DNA from: Anaerolinea thermophila
Lineage (GTDB): Bacteria > Chloroflexota > Anaerolineae > Anaerolineales > UBA4823
NCBI GenBank assembly: GCA_020724505.1
Contig: DYGV01000025.1
Coordinates: 1 to 35,626, forward strand
Reading direction: 5' to 3'
Length of the DNA stretch: 35,626 nt
The notes under the pieces are model-generated. The model saw only the letters and a program-made list of their open reading frames with translations. It did not search any database and was not told where the DNA came from. This document shows, piece after piece, positions 1-7,887 of this stretch. A program made the position numbers and the translations under genes. Position 1 is the stretch's first letter. Each line of letters opens with the position of its first letter.

Positions 1-516
1 TCGACAGGAGAGTAGAAGAAACATTGAGGGAGCACGCCTGAGGCGGCGCAATTGAGCAGCCACCAGCGCATCATCGGAGCCAACCAGAGCGACGGGTAAA
101 ATTGGCGCGCCGGCTTTCATCGCCAGGAAGCTGGCCCCGGCACGTCCCTTTTGCAATCGTCCATCTGGACTGCGGGTGCCCTCCGGCGCTAACACCAGCA
201 CGCCGCCTTTTTTCAAGCGATTAAGGGTCTCGCGCACCGCGCCAAAATCGGCGTTGAAGCGATCCACCCAGATGACATCCAGTTGCCTGGCAAGCCATCT
301 GACCACGGGTATCCTTCGATACTTCTCCGCAGCCATCATGATAATATCCCTGCGCTTGCTAAACGCATAGATGATCACGGCATCCAACCGACCGATATGG
401 TTGGCGGCGATGATAAAGCTGGAGTGCAAGGGTAGATTTTCCATGCCGACCACCTCTAATCTGGCGATCAGGCGCAGGAGGACTTGAATGAGAAAGCGCG
501 TAATTTGGTATCCCAT
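1..516 (-). CDS. 1-acyl-sn-glycerol-3-phosphate acyltransferase (PlsC-type), 3'-truncated by the window edge
   Basis: Membrane-associated acyltransferase of glycerophospholipid synthesis; by family it transfers an acyl group from acyl-CoA or acyl-ACP to lysophosphatidate. The 172 visible residues start at an ATG at 516 and run open to base 1. They show the catalytic HX4D motif (H40, D45 within NHIGRLD) and the substrate-binding PEGTRS motif at residues 111-116, in the usual order and spacing. A hydrophobic N-terminal stretch (residues 8-24) is typical. No strong Shine-Dalgarno is seen before this start. The gene lies downstream of pheT on the same strand, separated by 221 bp that hold a hairpin and a good -10 box, so it is probably transcribed independently. 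Substrate specificity cannot be told. The C-terminal part lies outside the window. Confidence 0.88.
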   Translation of the reverse strand, partial: MGYQITRFLIQVLLRLIARLEVVGMENLPLHSSFIIAANHIGRLDAVIIYAFSKRRDIIMMAAEKYRRIPVVRWLARQLDVIWVDRFNADFGAVRETLNRLKKGGVLVLAPEGTRSPDGRLQKGRAGASFLAMKAGAPILPVALVGSDDALVAAQLRRLRRAPSMFLLLSCR

Positions 517-573
517 AGAGTTTTTCGCGGAAGAATTCTCGATCGTCTCCCTTCAGCGTTGATAATCAATGAG

Positions 574-579
574 ATTATA
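574..579 (-). promoter_or_regulatory. Candidate -10 box for the acyltransferase gene
   Basis: The minus strand reads TATAAT here, 57 bases before the acyltransferase ATG. No convincing -35 hexamer stands at 16-18 bp, so this is only a -10 match. It lies beyond the hairpin that follows pheT, where an independent promoter would be expected. Confidence 0.35.
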
Positions 580-695
580 TCTAAACCAGGCAGCGCATAG
601 AGAAAAATTAAGAGAATCTCCACCCACCCGCGCTTGCGTTGTAAATCCGGCGACGCTTTTGTGTAATGAAAAGAGCACAAGTCATCCATCTTTCA

Positions 696-726
696 GGCGC
701 GAGGCATTTTGGAAACGCCTCGCGCC
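696..726 (-). terminator. GC-rich hairpin after pheT, probable transcription terminator
   Basis: Perfect 10-bp inverted repeat (GGCGCGAGGC / GCCTCGCGCC) with an 11-nt loop, starting 12 bases past the pheT stop codon. No U-run follows on the minus strand, so it is not a textbook intrinsic terminator. The rest of 517-737 holds only the candidate -10 box for the acyltransferase. Confidence 0.5.
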
Positions 727-737
727 CGACCCGAATC

Positions 738-3287
738 TTAGCTTCTCAATTTGGCCCCTAGCTCTCTCTCCAACTGGCGGATGATCCTCTGTCGAATTTT
801 CTGAGCCTCCTCGGCGGTGAGCGTGCGCTCCGGCGATTGATAAGCCAGGCTATAAGCCAGGCTCTTCTTGCCGGCGCCGATTTGCTCGCCACGATACACA
901 TCGAACAGGCGCAACCCCGCCAGTGCCTTGCCGCTCGCCTGTCGTATGACCGCCTCCACCTGGTCGGCGGGCAGGTTTTCATCCACCACAACCGCCAGGT
1001 CTTCCAGCACCGGTGGGAAGACAGGTACCGCAGAGATTTCGAAGCGATCGGGGGTCAATGAAATAAGGGCGCGCATATTTAGCTCTGCGGCCAGCAGCGG
1101 CGTTTCAGGCAATTCGTAGTTCACCCGCGCCAGTGGATGCAGCTCACCGAACACGCCGAGGACCTGCTCGCCTACGCGGATGCGGGCACACTTGCCTGGA
1201 TGGAAGCTGGGATGTTCCGCCGGTTCATAGCGAACGCCCGTGATGTGCAGATCCTCCAGCAGAGCTTCGAGTATCCCTTTAAGATCATAGAAGTCCATAG
1301 GCGCGTTGTCCGCTTCTTGCCAACCAGCCGGAGCGCGTGGGCCACTGAGGGCGATCGCCAAACGCGGCACTTCATCTGGTAGAAGACCCTCCTCCGAAGC
1401 AAGATACACCGGTCCAATCTCAAACAGCGCCATGCGGGGGCGCAAACGGGCATTGCGCTCCACGACTTCCAGGACGCTAGAGAGCAAACTGTGGCGCATC
1501 ACAGTTCGGTCGGCAGCGATCGGGTTGGCCAGTTGAATATAAGGCAAATCGTCTGGGGCTGCGCCAGGTGGAAAACGGCGCGCCTCGCGTTCCGGCGATG
1601 TCAGGCGGTAGGTGGCGATTTCCTGCAACCCCAGGTTGACCAGGGCATCGCGGATGCGCTCTTCGCGTTCCAGTTCGAGATTGTTGCGCTGCGGCGGGAG
1701 TTCATCATTCATGCGTGTTTCGGGAATGCGCTCGTAGCCATAAATGCGGGCTATTTCTTCCATCAAGTCAGCCATGCCGACCACGCCCTCGCCAATATCC
1801 AGGCGGTGATCCGGCGTCTGAGCGCGCACCGTCTGCCCGAAGATCTCGGTCTTGAATTCCAGGCGCGCTAACAGATCGGCGATCTCCTGCGGCGTAAGAT
1901 CAATACCCAGCCAACGGCGCACATCGCTGGTTGAGATCTCCACCATCGGATCGCGCGGCGGCAGCGGATAGTTGTCTATCAGCCCCTGCGCGATCACGCC
2001 GTCCGCCCAACGGCGCATCAACTCCAGGCAGCGGCGCACGCCGCGCTCCGCCATGGCCGGGTGAACGCCGCGCGAAAAGCGGTAAGCTGCCTCGGATTGC
2101 AGTTTTTGGGCGCTCACCGTGCGGCGGATGTTAATGAAATTCCACGCTGCACCCTCTAACAGGATGTTGCGCGATTGGGCGCTCACCTCCGATTCAGCGC
2201 CGCCCATCACCCCGGCGATGGAGAGTGCCCCAGCGGTGTCGCACACCAGCACTGTGAAATCGTCCAATTCGCGCTCCACGTCGTCCAGGGTGGTCAACCG
2301 CTCGCCCGGCCGCGCCCGGCGGGTGATGATGGTGGGAGGGTTCCCGCCGGCACGCTGCTTCAACACGTCGTAATCGAAAGCGTGCAGCGGCTGACCAATC
2401 TCCAGCATGACGTAATTGGTGGCATCCACGATGTTATCAATCGGGCGCATGCCAGCCAGTTTGAGGCGCAATTGGACTTTATATGGGCTGGGACGGATGA
2501 TTACATTCTGCGCCAATCCAAGCACAAAGCGCGGGTTCAACTCGGGTTCCTGAATCTCGATAGAAGCCATTCCCTCAATTGAAGGGCCCTCCATTTGGAC
2601 AGAGTAATCCAGTTGGCGCAAAGGCTGCCCGGTGAGCGCCGCCACCTCACGCGCCACGCCCAACACACTGGCGCAGCGGGCGATATTAGGCGTGATGGCA
2701 ATATCCAGCACCGCATCGCCCATGTAATCCGCCAATGGGACGCCTACCGGGGCGTCCGGGTCGAGGAGAATGACGCCTTCATGTTCATCGGAGATGCCTA
2801 ATTCTTTTTCAGAGCAGATCATCGAATAGGAGTCAATGCCGCGAATCTTGGCGCGCTTGAGCGTGGTCAGCACCCGTCCGGGCTGATGCCCATCGTAGAT
2901 GCGCGCCCCTTCTTTGGCGTAAGGTACTTTAAGCGGTTCGGGCAGCGCTCCCAGACCTTTGTAGGGATACAGGTTAGGCGCTCCGGTGAGCACAATATGC
3001 TCCTGTTGCCCGTCATCCAGTCGGCACAGGACCAATCGGTCGGCGTTGGGGTGAGGCATAACCTCGTACACCGCCGCGGTCACAATCTTATCCGCCTCCC
3101 AGGAGAGACCTTCGATCTTGATCTCGTGATGCGCCGCGCTGTGCAAGTCTGCGCTGCTTGGCATAGGCAGCCCCACCACCTGAATGGCCTCGACTTCCAA
3201 ACCGGCCATAGTCAACAGGCGCGCCAGCTCTGGCAGCGGGAGCTGAATATCAACGAATTCTTTCAGCCAGGAAAGAGGTATTTTCAT
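738..3287 (-). CDS. pheT: Phenylalanine--tRNA ligase beta subunit
   Basis: Beta subunit of the cytoplasmic alpha2-beta2 phenylalanyl-tRNA synthetase, 849 residues, somewhat longer than the usual ~800. The N-terminus MKIPLSWLKEFVDI is typical, followed by an EMAP-type tRNA-binding domain (about 60-170), the B3/B4 editing region (about 230-420), the B5 domain (about 430-500), the catalytic-like core (about 510-720) and a C-terminal anticodon-binding FDX-ACB domain (last ~95 residues). I chose the ATG at 3287 because a perfect GGAGG lies 5 bases upstream and the family start matches; an in-frame ATG 60 bp further upstream would add 20 residues without family support. It follows pheS by 72 bp and is expected to share the T-box-controlled transcript. 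Confidence 0.96.
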   Translation of the reverse strand: MKIPLSWLKEFVDIQLPLPELARLLTMAGLEVEAIQVVGLPMPSSADLHSAAHHEIKIEGLSWEADKIVTAAVYEVMPHPNADRLVLCRLDDGQQEHIVLTGAPNLYPYKGLGALPEPLKVPYAKEGARIYDGHQPGRVLTTLKRAKIRGIDSYSMICSEKELGISDEHEGVILLDPDAPVGVPLADYMGDAVLDIAITPNIARCASVLGVAREVAALTGQPLRQLDYSVQMEGPSIEGMASIEIQEPELNPRFVLGLAQNVIIRPSPYKVQLRLKLAGMRPIDNIVDATNYVMLEIGQPLHAFDYDVLKQRAGGNPPTIITRRARPGERLTTLDDVERELDDFTVLVCDTAGALSIAGVMGGAESEVSAQSRNILLEGAAWNFINIRRTVSAQKLQSEAAYRFSRGVHPAMAERGVRRCLELMRRWADGVIAQGLIDNYPLPPRDPMVEISTSDVRRWLGIDLTPQEIADLLARLEFKTEIFGQTVRAQTPDHRLDIGEGVVGMADLMEEIARIYGYERIPETRMNDELPPQRNNLELEREERIRDALVNLGLQEIATYRLTSPEREARRFPPGAAPDDLPYIQLANPIAADRTVMRHSLLSSVLEVVERNARLRPRMALFEIGPVYLASEEGLLPDEVPRLAIALSGPRAPAGWQEADNAPMDFYDLKGILEALLEDLHITGVRYEPAEHPSFHPGKCARIRVGEQVLGVFGELHPLARVNYELPETPLLAAELNMRALISLTPDRFEISAVPVFPPVLEDLAVVVDENLPADQVEAVIRQASGKALAGLRLFDVYRGEQIGAGKKSLAYSLAYQSPERTLTAEEAQKIRQRIIRQLERELGAKLRS

Positions 3288-3359
3288 GAGTCCTCCGTAT
3301 TTCGTCCTACGATTTTTCAGCGTTTCTGCGGAGAATAAACCAGCCAACAGAGCGCGGGC

Positions 3360-4385
3360 TTAGAATTGCTCCAGGAAGCGCAGGTCGTTCATCCAAAGAT
3401 GACGGATGTCTTCGATGCGATGTTTAAGCATGGTGATACGTTCAGGCCCCATGCCGAAGGCGAAGCCGGAATAGATTCGCGGGTCGTAACCGCCGTTGCG
3501 CAACACAACCGGATGCACCATACCGGAACCCAGGATCTCTAGCCAGCCGCTGCCGCCGCACACGCTGCAACCCTCCCCGCCGCAGATAAAGCACTCGATG
3601 TCCATTTCGGCGCTGGGTTCAGTGAAGGGGAAATGCGAGGCGCGAAAACGCGTGCGCACGTTCTCGCCAAACATACGACGGGCGAAATCGGTGAGCGTTC
3701 CCTTCAGGTCGCCAAAGGTGATGTTGCGACCAACCGCCAGACCTTCAACCTGGTTGAACTGCGTGTCTTTGCGGGCACTGAGCTGCTCATAGCGATAGCA
3801 CATGCCGGGCAGGATCACGCGGATCGGTTCGGGCGCGTACTGGCGCATGACATGGATCTGACCCGGCGAAGTATGTGTGCGCAAGATCACGCCTGGCGTG
3901 GTGGTATAGAAAGTGTCCCACATGTCGCGCGCCGGGTGATGGGCGGGGATATTGAGCAACTCGAAGTTATATTCATCGGTCTCCACTTCGCGCGAACGAA
4001 ATACCTGGAAGCCCATGTCGCCAAAGATGCGGTAAATGCGCCGCAGGGTTTGCGTATTGGGATGCAGGCGGCCGCGCGCAATGGGTCGCCCTGGCAAGGT
4101 GACGTCCAACCGCTCGGCTTGCAGCGATCGCAAAACCGCGGCCTGGACGAGCGCCTGGCTGCGCGCTTCAAAGGCGCTTTCCAGGGCGCGTTTCACCTCG
4201 TTAGCGCGCCGCCCGATGCTTGGACGTTCCTCCTTGGGCAATGCGCCAAGATGGTCGAAGACGCGCATCAATGGCGAATTGCGCCCCAGGTGGGCGACCT
4301 TCCAGCGCTGCAGGGAGTCTTCATCCTGAGTCGCCTCCAGCTCATTCAGTGCCTGGCGTTCGATTTGATTTAAAGATTCGAGCAT
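3360..4385 (-). CDS. pheS: Phenylalanine--tRNA ligase alpha subunit
   Basis: Catalytic alpha subunit of phenylalanyl-tRNA synthetase, 341 residues, the normal length. It has an N-terminal coiled-coil (about 1-90) for tRNA binding, then the class II core with motif 2 around the RTHTSPGQIHVM segment, a four-cysteine cluster (CFICGGEGCSVCGGSGW) common in bacterial PheS, and motif 3 in GFAFGMGPERI near the C-terminus. A strong AAGGAGGAG Shine-Dalgarno precedes the ATG. It is first in the pheS-pheT operon, and its leader carries a phenylalanine-type T-box, so expression should rise when tRNA-Phe is uncharged. Confidence 0.97.
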   Translation of the reverse strand: MLESLNQIERQALNELEATQDEDSLQRWKVAHLGRNSPLMRVFDHLGALPKEERPSIGRRANEVKRALESAFEARSQALVQAAVLRSLQAERLDVTLPGRPIARGRLHPNTQTLRRIYRIFGDMGFQVFRSREVETDEYNFELLNIPAHHPARDMWDTFYTTTPGVILRTHTSPGQIHVMRQYAPEPIRVILPGMCYRYEQLSARKDTQFNQVEGLAVGRNITFGDLKGTLTDFARRMFGENVRTRFRASHFPFTEPSAEMDIECFICGGEGCSVCGGSGWLEILGSGMVHPVVLRNGGYDPRIYSGFAFGMGPERITMLKHRIEDIRHLWMNDLRFLEQF

Positions 4386-4709
4386 AGCTCCTCCTTAACA
4401 CATTAAAAAAATCCCCTCCCACAAAGGGACGGGATCGTCTTTTGATGCCCGCGGTACCACCCTGATTGGCTGCACGAGGCAGCCCGCTTTGCGCCAACGG
4501 CCGATGGGGGCGATTGGCTCTCCCAATAACGCAGGAGTTGCGTCCTGAACTACTAGGCGGCAGAAGTTGCGCCATTCACCCAGGAGGCTCCAGAAGGAAC
4601 TTCAGCCGTTTTCCGCCTGGCGGGGTCTCAGTCAACGCCTCGCGCCTCCCTGTCGGCTTCCTGACGGCTTACTTTCTTCTTTCACAGCCTTTGTTGGTGG
4701 TCAGTTGTT
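4386..4709 (-). promoter_or_regulatory. T-box leader riboswitch of pheS-pheT, specifier UUC (Phe)
   Basis: The roughly 320-nt leader carries the conserved T-box AGGGTGGTACCGCG at 4463-4450 (minus strand), with TGGT available to pair to the tRNA acceptor end. Upstream, a Stem I specifier loop can be drawn: AGTA on the 5' side, then paired AGCCGT/ACGGCT, then GAAG followed by TTC at 4599-4597, closed below by AGAAG/CTTCT. The AGTA/GAA pair is the usual loop-E signature and TTC is a Phe codon, matching the downstream genes. An attenuator hairpin with a U-run sits just before the pheS Shine-Dalgarno. This is the only stretch over 300 bp without a gene (4386-4885); the remainder holds the two divergent promoters and the leader of the YchF-like gene. 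Confidence 0.92.
4405..4435 (-). terminator. Intrinsic terminator (attenuator) of the pheST T-box
   Basis: On the minus strand ATCCCGTCCC pairs with GGGAGGGGAT across a TTTGT loop (one G-G mismatch) and is followed by seven T. The 5' arm also contains the CCC that can pair with the GGG of the T-box, giving the expected terminator/antiterminator choice. It ends about 20 bases before the pheS ATG. Confidence 0.9.
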
Positions 4710-4715
4710 GTCCTA

Positions 4716-4743
4716 ATTATCTGCAAAATAGCGCGGCTGTCAA
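4716..4743 (-). promoter_or_regulatory. Promoter of the pheST T-box transcript
   Basis: Minus strand: -35 TTGACA (4743-4738), 16-bp spacer, -10 GATAAT (4721-4716). The predicted start, near 4709, lies just before the Stem I base of the T-box, which supports the assignment. Confidence 0.7.
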
Positions 4744-4778
4744 GGCCCGTTGTGATCGCCGCCTCTCGCGAATCGCCA

Positions 4779-4807
4779 TTAAAAGGGAAGGGAATTTCGA
4801 TTATAAT
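4779..4807 (+). promoter_or_regulatory. Candidate promoter of the YchF-like gene
   Basis: A perfect TATAAT at 4802-4807 with a weak TTAAAA at 4779-4784 and a 17-bp spacer. The leader that follows has a perfect 8-bp hairpin GGCTTCCC/GGGAAGCC at 4819-4838. Confidence 0.5.
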
Positions 4808-4885
4808 ACCTTCCTTGTGGCTTCCCGCCGGGGAAGCCCTTTCATTCAATCAATTTTATTGAACAGGAGTCACTCAGTAAGTTCC

Positions 4886-5962
4886 ATGCGTTTGGGTATT
4901 ATCGGTTTGCCTCAATCTGGTAAAACCACTATTTTTAATGCGCTCACTCGCGGCGACCAGCCCACCACAATCAGCGGCGGGCGCTTCGAAGTGCGCACTG
5001 CAATGATCGAAGTGCCGGACGCACGCGTTGAGCGTTTATCGGCGTTGTTTCGCCCGCAAAAGACCACCTACGCCAAAGTGGCTTATGCGGACATCGCCGG
5101 GCTGGAGGGCAGCAACGGCAACGGAAAAAACGGCTTATCCGGTTCGCTGCTCAACCAGCTCAGCCAGTTAGATGGTTTCGTACACGTGGTGCGCTGCTTT
5201 GAAAACCCCACCGTTCCTCACCCGGCGGGCAGTGTGGACCCCCACCGCGATCTGCTGGCGCTGGACAACGAGCTGGCGTTGAACGATCTGATGATGGTTG
5301 AGCGCCGGCTGGAGAAGTTGGCCGAGGAGCGCAAGAAAGGCGGTGGGCGCGATAAGTCATTGATCGAGCGCGAGACAGCGCTCTTTGAAAGCTTCAAAGA
5401 GGCGCTTATGGCAGACATCCCCCTGCGCGACGTGGAGATCTCTCCAGAGGACGAAAAATCCCTGGCCGGCTTTGGCTTTCTGACCCGCAAACCGGTGTTG
5501 ATTGTGCTTAACATTTCGGATGGGGAAAAGCCGCCGGCGATTGAATATCCCCATCAACGCAGCGCGGTTCTCCCCTTGCAGGGGAGGCTAGAAATGGAAT
5601 TGGCGCAATTGCCGCTGGACGAGGCGCAGGTTTTCATGCTGGAATTTGGCATTCAGGAGCTTGGCTTGCAGCGCGTGGCGCGCCTGTCTTATGACCTGCT
5701 CGGGTTGCAGTCCTTCTTTACCGTCGGCGAGGATGAGGTGCGCGCCTGGACGGTGCGGCGCGGCGCGAGCGCCGTCGAGGCGGCCGGCGTGATCCACTCT
5801 GACTTGCAGAAAGGCTTCATCCGCGCCGAGGTGATCTCTTATGAGGAGCTGGTCAATCTGGGCGGTTTGGCGGAAGCCCGCGCACGCGGTCGCCTGCGCC
5901 TGGAAGGGAAAGAGTACCTGGTGCAGGATGGCGAGATTATGCACGTGCGTTTTAGTGGATAA
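4886..5962 (+). CDS. Divergent YchF-family (Obg-related) P-loop NTPase
   Basis: Probable ribosome-associated Obg-family ATPase/GTPase, 358 residues, close to the ~363 of YchF. It starts MRLGIIGLPQSGKTTIFNAL, where GLPQSGKTT is the G1 loop. The order then matches YchF: G3 region DIAGLEG, a helical/coiled insertion rich in Glu and Lys (about 130-190), a specificity-motif region reading LNISDGEK, and a C-terminal TGS-like/DUF933 domain (about 275-358) containing FFTVGEDEVRAWTVRRG. The G1 loop differs from the usual GLPNVGKST and the specificity motif is NISD rather than NxxE, so it is a divergent member and nucleotide preference is uncertain. The start follows the family N-terminus; AGGAG lies 16 bases upstream, an unusually long spacing. 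It is divergent from pheST. Confidence 0.85.
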   Translation: MRLGIIGLPQSGKTTIFNALTRGDQPTTISGGRFEVRTAMIEVPDARVERLSALFRPQKTTYAKVAYADIAGLEGSNGNGKNGLSGSLLNQLSQLDGFVHVVRCFENPTVPHPAGSVDPHRDLLALDNELALNDLMMVERRLEKLAEERKKGGGRDKSLIERETALFESFKEALMADIPLRDVEISPEDEKSLAGFGFLTRKPVLIVLNISDGEKPPAIEYPHQRSAVLPLQGRLEMELAQLPLDEAQVFMLEFGIQELGLQRVARLSYDLLGLQSFFTVGEDEVRAWTVRRGASAVEAAGVIHSDLQKGFIRAEVISYEELVNLGGLAEARARGRLRLEGKEYLVQDGEIMHVRFSG

Positions 5963-6107
5963 TGAATATGTTCGAAAACCGTCCTTCTCACCCCTGTTCG
6001 CTCGTTAGGGAAGGGGATGGAGGGAACTTCTGAGCACGTTTGATGATGCCTTAAAGGGCCTTTGCGTCTAGCTGGCGCAAGGACGATGAACTGTCAGGAG
6101 GAGCATA

Positions 6108-7883
6108 ATGGCAACTGCTTATGTACAAAAACGTTGGAGCCTTTCGGACCTCTTCAGCGCCCACGATGGGCCAGATATGCAGGCCGCGCGCGCCGAACTG
6201 GAAAAGCTAGCCGCCGCTTTTGAAGAGCGCCGCTCACAACTTTCTCCCGATATAGGGACGGCTCAATTCTTGGAGATCGTCCGTCAGCTCGAGGAAATCA
6301 ACCACCTGGCGTATCGCATCTACGCCTTTGCCAGCCTGAAATTCGCTGCCGACACCCAGGATCAGGTTGCACAAACCTTCCTGGGTCAGGTACAGCAGAG
6401 CATGGCGCAGATCGAAAACCGGGTGCTGTTCTTCAGCTTGTGGTGGAAAGGGCTGGATGATGAAAACGCCCAGCGGCTGATGGCCGCCTCCGGCGATTAT
6501 CGCTACTGGTTGGAGGAAATGCGCCATTTCAAGCCGCACACCCTCAGCGAGCCAGAGGAGAAGATCATCAATATCAAAAATACCACCGGCGCCAACGCGC
6601 TTGAAAATCTGTATGATTCCATCACCAATCGTTATGTGTTCCGCCTGACAGTAGACGGCGAGGAGAAAGAATTGACTCGCGGTGAATTGATGGTTTTCGT
6701 GCGCGGCTATGACGCCGATTTGCGCGCCAGAGCCTATCAGGAACTCTACCGCGTTTATGGTCAGGACGGCACCATTCTGGGACAGATCTATCAAACTCTG
6801 GTGCGCGACTGGCGCAACGAGCAGGTTGACCTGCGTCGCTTCAGCAGCCCGATTTCAGCGCGCAACCTGAGGAACGACATCCCTGACGACGTAGTGGATA
6901 CCCTGCTGGCAGTTTGTGAACGCAACGCGCCAGTTTTTCAGCGCTATTTTCGCCTGAAGGCGCGTTGGCTGGGTATGGAAAAATTGCGCCGTTATGATAT
7001 TTACGCCGCGGTAGCGAAAGCGGAAAAGCGGTACGACTTTGCTTCAGCGGCAAAGATGGTCTTCGATTCGTTTGCCGCTTTCGACTCGCATGTGGCTGAA
7101 CTGGCAGAGCGCGTCTTTGTGGAGGATCATCTGGATAGCGAAGTGCGCAAAGGCAAGCGCGGCGGCGCGTTCTGCGCCACGGTGACCCCAGATCTGACAC
7201 CCTGGGTGCTGCTCAACTACCAGGGTCGGCCGGAGGACGTGGCGACCATGGCGCACGAACTGGGACACGCCATTCATTCAATGCTGGCGGAGCATCATAG
7301 CCTGTTCACGCAGCAAGCCAGCCTGCCGCTGGCGGAAACCGCATCCACCTTCGGCGAAATGATGCTCATTGACCGTTTGCTACAACAAGAAGACGATGAA
7401 GCGGTGCGCCGCGATCTGCTCTTCCGTCAGGTGGACGACGCCTACGCCACCATCTGCCGCCAGGCTTTCTTCGCCCTGTTCGAGCGTCAGGCGCATGAAA
7501 TGGTGCAGCAGGGGGCTTCGGTGGATGAGCTGGCGCAGGCTTACCTGGCGAATTTAGCAGCTCAGTTCGGCGAGGCGGTCGAAGTCAGCGACGAGTTCCG
7601 CTGGGAGTGGGTATCCATCCCGCATATCTATCAGGTGCCTTTCTATGTTTACGCCTATGCCTTTGGGCAGCTTCTGGTTCTGTCGCTTTACCAGCAATAT
7701 AAAGCCGAAGGGGAGTCTTTCAAGCCCCGCTACTTGAAGATCCTCTCCGCCGGCGGTTCAGAGTCGCCGGCGCACATCCTGGCCGAGGCGGGGATTGACA
7801 TCCACAGCGCCGATTTCTGGCAAGGCGGTTTCGATGTGATCAGCCGGATGGTGGATCAGCTCGAAGCTCTGCCGGTGACTTAA
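6108..7883 (+). CDS. pepF: M3-family (PepF/oligoendopeptidase F-type) zinc metallopeptidase
   Basis: Cytoplasmic oligopeptidase that cleaves short peptides, 591 residues, the usual size for the M3B family. The zinc site HELGH is at residues 383-387 (MAHELGHAIHS), followed about 25 residues later by the ETASTFGEMM segment that gives the third zinc ligand. No signal peptide is present. A strong AGGAGGAG precedes the ATG. The 145-bp gap before it (5963-6107) shows nothing but a short TTGCG/CGCAA hairpin near 6060-6087 and a stretch resembling degenerate dispersed repeat; no promoter was convincing. The next gene starts 4 bp after its stop and is probably co-transcribed. Confidence 0.93.
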   Translation: MATAYVQKRWSLSDLFSAHDGPDMQAARAELEKLAAAFEERRSQLSPDIGTAQFLEIVRQLEEINHLAYRIYAFASLKFAADTQDQVAQTFLGQVQQSMAQIENRVLFFSLWWKGLDDENAQRLMAASGDYRYWLEEMRHFKPHTLSEPEEKIINIKNTTGANALENLYDSITNRYVFRLTVDGEEKELTRGELMVFVRGYDADLRARAYQELYRVYGQDGTILGQIYQTLVRDWRNEQVDLRRFSSPISARNLRNDIPDDVVDTLLAVCERNAPVFQRYFRLKARWLGMEKLRRYDIYAAVAKAEKRYDFASAAKMVFDSFAAFDSHVAELAERVFVEDHLDSEVRKGKRGGAFCATVTPDLTPWVLLNYQGRPEDVATMAHELGHAIHSMLAEHHSLFTQQASLPLAETASTFGEMMLIDRLLQQEDDEAVRRDLLFRQVDDAYATICRQAFFALFERQAHEMVQQGASVDELAQAYLANLAAQFGEAVEVSDEFRWEWVSIPHIYQVPFYVYAYAFGQLLVLSLYQQYKAEGESFKPRYLKILSAGGSESPAHILAEAGIDIHSADFWQGGFDVISRMVDQLEALPVT

Positions 7884-7887
7884 TCGC

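Noticed and set aside
1172-1453. Small open frames within pheT on both strands
   Set aside because: All lie inside the conserved pheT reading frame and have no supporting signals.
3633-4373. 246-residue open frame antisense to pheS
   Set aside because: Mirror of the pheS codons in GC-rich DNA; no motif or start signal.
4466-4885. In-frame upstream extension of the YchF-like gene
   Set aside because: This stretch is the T-box leader and promoters of pheST read on the other strand; the family N-terminus begins at 4886.
5963-6107. Possible tRNA or dispersed repeat (TGTTCGAAAACC near 5968)
   Set aside because: A T-arm-like string is present, but no acceptor, D or anticodon arm can be formed; only a weak hairpin remains.
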